Below, in pieces: positions 6,962 through 10,216 of a DNA stretch of 10,216 nucleotides. Made by a program: the position numbers and the translations under genes. Position 1 is the stretch's first letter; each line of letters opens with the position of its first letter. The DNA lies in contig JASJAL010000133.1 of NCBI GenBank assembly GCA_030067055.1, positions 1 through 10,216 on the forward strand, written 5' to 3'. The notes under the pieces are model-generated. The model was not told the origin of the DNA. It saw nothing but the letters and a program-made list of their open reading frames with translations, and searched no databases. The DNA is from Kiloniellales bacterium (GTDB lineage Bacteria > Pseudomonadota > Alphaproteobacteria > Kiloniellales > JAKSBE01).

Positions 6962-7798
6962 GTGATCGCGCCCTTCGCGGTGAGCCTGGTCCTGGCCGGC
7001 CTGCTGCGGGTCAGCGGCGGGCCCAAGCGCGGGCCGGCGATGATGAGCCTGTCGATCGTGGCCGGCGTGATCCTGGCCTTCCTGCTGACCGGGACGGCGG
7101 AGCCCTTTCCGCCGCAAACGGGCCTCGGCAAGACCTTTTACCTCGTGGTTGCAGCGGCCCTGCTGGGCCTGGTTTTCGAGCTCTCCGACCTGGCACGGCC
7201 GGCCGAGGAGCCGGCCTTGATCGTGTTTCCCCTGGTCGCCCTGGTCTGGCTCGCCTGGCCGAAGCTGATGGTCGGGCCCGGCTTCGGCGGCGTGATGGTC
7301 CTGCTGGCGGCCTGGATCGCCGGGACGGTTTGGCTGGTCCGCTTCCGGTCGATGGCCGCGCGGGCCGGGGCCTTGTCCGGTGGCCTGATCCTCTGCCTGG
7401 CCGGCGGCGGGGCGGCCGGCACGGCCCTGGTCGCCGACGCCGTGGGCCTCGGGCTTTTTGCCGCCGCGGTGGCGGCCTCGGCCTTGGGCTTCGTGCTCTG
7501 GCGGGTGGCCGCGCTGGTCCTGATGGGCTCGCGCGGCAGCTTCGGGCCGCTGCCGGTCTTCGGCGGCGGCGGCGCCCTGCTGGTCTTCGTCTATCTGATG
7601 ATCGTCCAGGTGCCGCGGATCAGCCTCTGGGCCTTGCTGGTCCTGACCCTGCTGCCCTTCGTCCTCGTGCCCTTCAAGCGGTTGGTCCAGTTCGACACCA
7701 CGGCCAGCGGCCTGATCGTCGCGGTCCTGGTCGCGGTGCTCGGCGGCAGCGTGGCGGCGGCCGCGGTCGGCATCGCCTTCCTCTCCGTCGCCTCCTAA
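6962..7798 (+). CDS. Polytopic membrane protein, unknown function
   Basis: A 278-residue, very hydrophobic protein with about eight or nine predicted membrane segments and short charged turns (GGPKRG, ARPAEEPA, VRFRSMAARAG). I see no catalytic or transport signature and do not recognise the family. The start is uncertain. GTG at 6962 is the only canonical start in the frame, but no ribosome-binding site precedes it. The open frame runs further upstream and reads INATILNDPVFKQ just before it, like a genuine N-terminus, and GGGAG at 6911-6915 lies seven bases before the ATC at 6923. The true start may therefore be near 6923 (non-standard) or CTG 6938. The stop TAA (7796-7798) overlaps the stop of the convergent LysR gene by a few bases. 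Confidence 0.82.
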   Translation: MIAPFAVSLVLAGLLRVSGGPKRGPAMMSLSIVAGVILAFLLTGTAEPFPPQTGLGKTFYLVVAAALLGLVFELSDLARPAEEPALIVFPLVALVWLAWPKLMVGPGFGGVMVLLAAWIAGTVWLVRFRSMAARAGALSGGLILCLAGGGAAGTALVADAVGLGLFAAAVAASALGFVLWRVAALVLMGSRGSFGPLPVFGGGGALLVFVYLMIVQVPRISLWALLVLTLLPFVLVPFKRLVQFDTTASGLIVAVLVAVLGGSVAAAAVGIAFLSVAS

Positions 7799-8679
7799 GA
7801 GACTCGGCCACTAAACAAGGGTGTGCGGCGCTTCAATTCGGTGAAGAGGAACTCGGTCAGGGCTGCGACCCGGGCCGCCTGGCGCAGGTCGGGATGGGTC
7901 AGGATCCAGAGTCCGGCCTCCAGCTCGGGCTGGAGCGGCAAGACCCGGACCAGCTCCGGCGCCGAGTCGCCCAGATAGCAGGGCAGGGCGCCCTGGCCCA
8001 GGCCGGCCCGTAGGGCGGCGAACTGGTTGGCGACGCTGTTCGCCCGGTAGGCGATCCGCTCGGGTGGCGCCTTGGCTTCGATCCATGACTTGAGGTTGTT
8101 GGTCTGGCCATCGTCCTCCCAGGCCACCCAGGGCAGAGTTTCGGGACCCTCCGCCTCGTCGAGCAGGGCGCGCGCGGCGTAGACGGTGGCGGCCAGGCCC
8201 GCGACCCGGCGCCCGACCAGGCTCGCTTGCGGTGCATTGGTCGCGCGCAGCGCCACGTCGGCCTCGCGCCGGCTCAGGTTCAGAGTGCGATTGTCGACCA
8301 CCAGCTCCAGAAGAATTCCCGGGAAGGCGCGTTGGAAATCCGCCAGAAGGGGCGCCAGAAGGTGGTTGGCGAAGTCGTCCGGGGCGGTCAGGCGGAGCGT
8401 GCCGCTGAGCCGGATATCGCGGCCGCTCAGCTGGCGTTCCAGACCCTGGAGCTCGGCCTCCAGGCGCTCGGCCGCCTCGATCAAGGATTCGCCGGCCGGG
8501 GTGGCCAGGTAGCCGCGGTTCAGCCGCCGAAAGAGGGTCTGGCCGCAGGCGCCCTCGAGTGCCGCCAGGCGGCGCGAGACCGTCGAATGATTGACGCCGA
8601 GGGCCCGTGCCGCGGCCGAGAGCGAGCCGCCGCGCGCCACGGCCAGCACGGTGCCGAGATCGTTCGAGGTCAAGGGCAT
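7795..8679 (-). CDS. LysR-family transcriptional regulator
   Basis: A 294-residue DNA-binding regulator. The N-terminal winged helix-turn-helix (about residues 4-62) carries the family pattern GGSLSAAARALGVNHSTVSR followed by LFRRLNRGYLATPAGESL. A linker helix leads to the effector-binding domain (about 90-290), with LRLTAPDDFANHLLAPLLADF at its start, as in the CrgA/YafC-type branch. The ATG at 8679 is the only sensible family start; GGGAG lies about 12 bases upstream, a rather long spacing. A 20-bp perfect palindrome lies 24-43 bases upstream of the ATG, suggesting autoregulation. It diverges from the yceI-b561 genes, which are the likely targets, although LysR regulators can also act elsewhere. 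The inducer cannot be told from sequence. Confidence 0.93.
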   Translation of the reverse strand: MPLTSNDLGTVLAVARGGSLSAAARALGVNHSTVSRRLAALEGACGQTLFRRLNRGYLATPAGESLIEAAERLEAELQGLERQLSGRDIRLSGTLRLTAPDDFANHLLAPLLADFQRAFPGILLELVVDNRTLNLSRREADVALRATNAPQASLVGRRVAGLAATVYAARALLDEAEGPETLPWVAWEDDGQTNNLKSWIEAKAPPERIAYRANSVANQFAALRAGLGQGALPCYLGDSAPELVRVLPLQPELEAGLWILTHPDLRQAARVAALTEFLFTELKRRTPLFSGRVS

Positions 8680-8702
8680 GGCTCTGCGCCGCTCCCGGTC
8701 GA

Positions 8703-8722
8703 TCTGTGCATAAATGCACAGA
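8703..8722. promoter_or_regulatory. Perfect palindrome, candidate LysR operator
   Basis: TCTGTGCATAAATGCACAGA is a perfect 20-bp palindrome (9-bp arms, AA/TT centre), 24-43 bases upstream of the LysR start. The TGCA-AT-rich-TGCA core resembles sites bound by LysR-type proteins, although the even spacing does not fit the strict T-N11-A rule. Position suggests autoregulation and possibly control of yceI. Confidence 0.6.
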
Positions 8723-8780
8723 AATTCCGCGAAAACGAGTCATTCCGGAGCATTGCCACACGGATTACCTTGCACCTTCA

Positions 8781-8808
8781 TCCGGTCGCTCAATATGAGC
8801 GTACCGGA
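8781..8808. promoter_or_regulatory. Long inverted repeat upstream of yceI
   Basis: TCCGGT-CGCTCA (8781-8792) and TGAGCG-T-ACCGGA (8796-8808) form a 12-bp inverted repeat with one extra T and a three-base centre. No T-run follows, so it is more likely an operator than a terminator. It lies about 130 bp before the yceI start and differs in sequence from the 8703-8722 palindrome. Confidence 0.5.
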
Positions 8809-8935
8809 AATCAAGGGACATGGCCGGATCGTGGGGTCCGGAGAGTGTCGGGCAGCACAATAAGGTTGGCGCAGGCCGAGGCGATTTACTGCCCCGGCCG
8901 GGCGTGGGATGGCGAAGCAAAGAGGAGGAACAGGG

Positions 8936-9559
8936 ATGCACAAGATGAGGACGACACTCTGGCGGGGCTTGGCCGTTTCGGGTGGCATTGTGGCGGCGCT
9001 GGCGCTGGGCACGGCGGCCCAGGCCGCGAACAGCTATACCTTCGACAAGGGCCACACCAAGATCCTGTTCTTCTGGAACCACCTCGGCCTGTCGAACCAG
9101 TCGGCCCGCTTCGACGACTTCGACGGCACCCTGGTCTTCGATCCCGAGAAGCCCGAGACCAGCAAGATCGAGGTGACCATCAAGACCGCCAGCGTTGACA
9201 GCGACGTTCCGGCCTTCGACGATCACCTCCGCAGCAGCGACTTCTTCAACGCCGAGAAGCACCCGGAGATCACCTTCGTCAGCACGGCGGCGCGCAAGAC
9301 CGGTTCCAAGACCGGGCAAGTGGACGGGGACCTGACGGTCAACGGCGTGACCAAGCCGGTCACCCTGGACGTCACCTTCAACTTCATGGGCGAGCATCCG
9401 CTGAGCGCCTACAGCGAAAACTACAAGGGCGCCCAGTACGTGGCCTTCTCGGCCCGGACCCGGGTCCTGCGCAGCGACTTCAACGTCGGCCTCTACGCGC
9501 CGCTGACCTCGGACACGGTCGACATCATGATCGAGACCGAGCTGCGCAAGGTCGAGTAG
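8936..9559 (+). CDS. YceI-family periplasmic lipid-binding protein
   Basis: A 207-residue exported protein of the YceI family, whose members form a lipocalin-like beta barrel that binds long polyprenoid or fatty amide ligands. The signal peptide (residues 1-30) ends with AQA before ANSYTFDKGHTKI. The mature chain shows the family pattern: FDKGHTKILFFWNHLGLS, then RFDDFDGTLVFD, DDHLRSSDFFNAEKHPEITF and the DGDLTVNGVTKPVTLDV strands. The ATG at 8936 is preferred over 8909 because AGAGGAGG ends eight bases before it and the signal peptide then has normal length. It is followed after 61 bp by cytochrome b561, the same pairing as yceI/yceJ in E. coli. The exact ligand and role are unknown; links to quinone handling or base/osmotic stress are family-level suggestions only. 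Confidence 0.93.
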   Translation: MHKMRTTLWRGLAVSGGIVAALALGTAAQAANSYTFDKGHTKILFFWNHLGLSNQSARFDDFDGTLVFDPEKPETSKIEVTIKTASVDSDVPAFDDHLRSSDFFNAEKHPEITFVSTAARKTGSKTGQVDGDLTVNGVTKPVTLDVTFNFMGEHPLSAYSENYKGAQYVAFSARTRVLRSDFNVGLYAPLTSDTVDIMIETELRKVE

Positions 9560-9620
9560 ACCGGGCGGGCGCGGACGTGGCAGGATCGCGCGGCGCCGCA
9601 ACCAGCGAGGGGCCGCCGAG

Positions 9621-10166
9621 ATGAGACTGCGCAACGGCGATGGCCGTTACGGTGCCGTGGCCCAGCTCTTTCACTGGGTCACGGTCGCCCTGGTGATCGC
9701 GCTCATTGTGATCGCGGCCTACATGACCGACCTGCCGCTGGGGCCCGAGAAGCTCAAGGTCTACAACCTTCACAAGTCGCTGGGCGTGACGGTGCTGGCC
9801 CTGACCGTGCTGCGTCTGGTCTGGCGCTGGCTCAGCCCGGCGCCGCCGCTGCCGCCGGACATGGCGCCCTGGGAGCGCCTGGCCGCCAAGACCAGTCACC
9901 TGCTGCTCTACCTCCTGCTTCTCGCCCAGCCGATCACCGGGATCCTCCACTCCTGGGCGGCCAACTTCCCGGTGGTGATCTTCGGCACCTTGACCCTGCC
10001 CAACCTCACCGGACCGGCGCCGGGGCTTAAGGATTTTCTGGAGGAGACCCATCATCTGATGGGCTGGGCGCTTTGCGGCCTGTTCCTGGTCCATGCGGGC
10101 GCGGCCTTGCGACACCATTTCCAGCTCAAGGACGATGTCCTGCGGCGGATGCTGCCCGGGGCGTGA
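9621..10166 (+). CDS. Cytochrome b561 family di-heme membrane protein
   Basis: A 181-residue inner-membrane protein with four transmembrane helices (about 14-35, 50-70, 92-112 and 143-164). Candidate haem ligands are H18 (LFHW), H51 (LHKS), H144 or H145 (THHLMGW) and H158 (FLVHAG), matching the two-haem pattern of bacterial b561 such as E. coli CybB. It probably moves electrons between quinone or superoxide and a periplasmic partner. The start at 9621 follows a GAGGGG-type site. It lies 61 bp after yceI and 16 bp before another exported-protein start, so the three are probably co-transcribed. It resembles E. coli YceJ by context. Confidence 0.93.
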   Translation: MRLRNGDGRYGAVAQLFHWVTVALVIALIVIAAYMTDLPLGPEKLKVYNLHKSLGVTVLALTVLRLVWRWLSPAPPLPPDMAPWERLAAKTSHLLLYLLLLAQPITGILHSWAANFPVVIFGTLTLPNLTGPAPGLKDFLEETHHLMGWALCGLFLVHAGAALRHHFQLKDDVLRRMLPGA

Positions 10167-10182
10167 CGGAGGAGAAGAGGGC

Positions 10183-10216
10183 GTGAAGTTGCGGGCACTC
10201 GCCGCGATCGCGGCAA
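10183..10216 (+). CDS. Start of an exported protein, possibly a second YceI (partial)
   Basis: A GTG at 10183 follows a strong GGAGGAGAAGAGG site and reads (M)KLRALAAIAA to the window end, the beginning of a signal peptide. Only 11 codons are visible. A second YceI gene downstream of cytochrome b561 is a common arrangement, but nothing in these bases shows it. Confidence 0.5.
   Translation, partial: MKLRALAAIAA

Noticed and set aside
5183..7117. 644-codon minus-strand frame spanning the protease, MarC and the intergenic region
   Set aside because: It runs across three unrelated segments, antisense or out of frame to recognised genes, with Arg/Pro/Gly-rich translation.
8909..8935. Upstream ATG start for YceI
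   Set aside because: It would put nine extra residues before the signal peptide and lacks the AGAGGAGG site that serves the ATG at 8936.
8227..9198. 323-codon plus-strand frame across lysR and yceI
   Set aside because: It overlaps two recognised genes in the wrong strand or frame and has no domain.
1..10216. tRNA, rRNA, CRISPR, insertion sequence or phage genes
   Set aside because: No repeat array, transposase-like reading frame, terminal inverted repeats or RNA-gene signatures were seen on either strand.

Overview
The window is about 10.2 kb of high-GC chromosomal DNA that looks like an alphaproteobacterium, probably Rhodospirillales-like. The evidence is a divergent ccr/ecm gene pair of the ethylmalonyl-CoA pathway, strong GC bias at third codon positions, and a YceI-cytochrome b561 pair. 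Taxonomy is inferred from gene content and style only. No tRNA, rRNA, CRISPR array or intact mobile element was seen.

Layout. (1) 1-3497: crotonyl-CoA carboxylase/reductase (ccr, minus strand, C-terminus cut by the window edge) and ethylmalonyl-CoA mutase (ecm, plus strand) diverge from a shared 291-bp control region. That region carries three copies of a GTTTCG motif, two of them forming an inverted repeat. The two enzymes act in the same route of acetyl-CoA assimilation: crotonyl-CoA to ethylmalonyl-CoA, and (after epimerisation) ethylmalonyl-CoA to methylsuccinyl-CoA. (2) 3767-5932: four same-strand genes with locally lower GC. They encode a small exported protein, a two-helix membrane protein, a second small exported protein whose start overlaps the preceding stop, and an exported M48-like zinc metalloprotease. 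The three non-protease members are not recognisable to me, and the group may be an undescribed envelope system. (3) 5962-6579: a MarC-family membrane protein on the minus strand, convergent with the protease. (4) 6590-6700: a decayed copy of the 3' end of an ecm-type mutase gene, lying directly behind the MarC start codon. (5) 6962-7798: an unrecognised polytopic membrane protein whose start codon is uncertain. Its stop overlaps the stop of the convergent LysR-type regulator (7795-8679, minus). (6) 8680-8935: a control region between the regulator and a YceI gene, with a 20-bp palindrome next to the regulator and a second long inverted repeat nearer yceI. (7) 8936-10216: a YceI-family periplasmic lipid-binding protein, a cytochrome b561, and the first codons of a third exported protein, probably one operon.

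The strongest unexpected observations are the mutase-gene remnant at 6590-6700, the four-gene exported-protein/metalloprotease cassette in which each exported member has exactly two cysteines, and the symmetrical operator-like elements in the two divergent intergenic regions. All family assignments were made by reading translated sequence; no database search was run.
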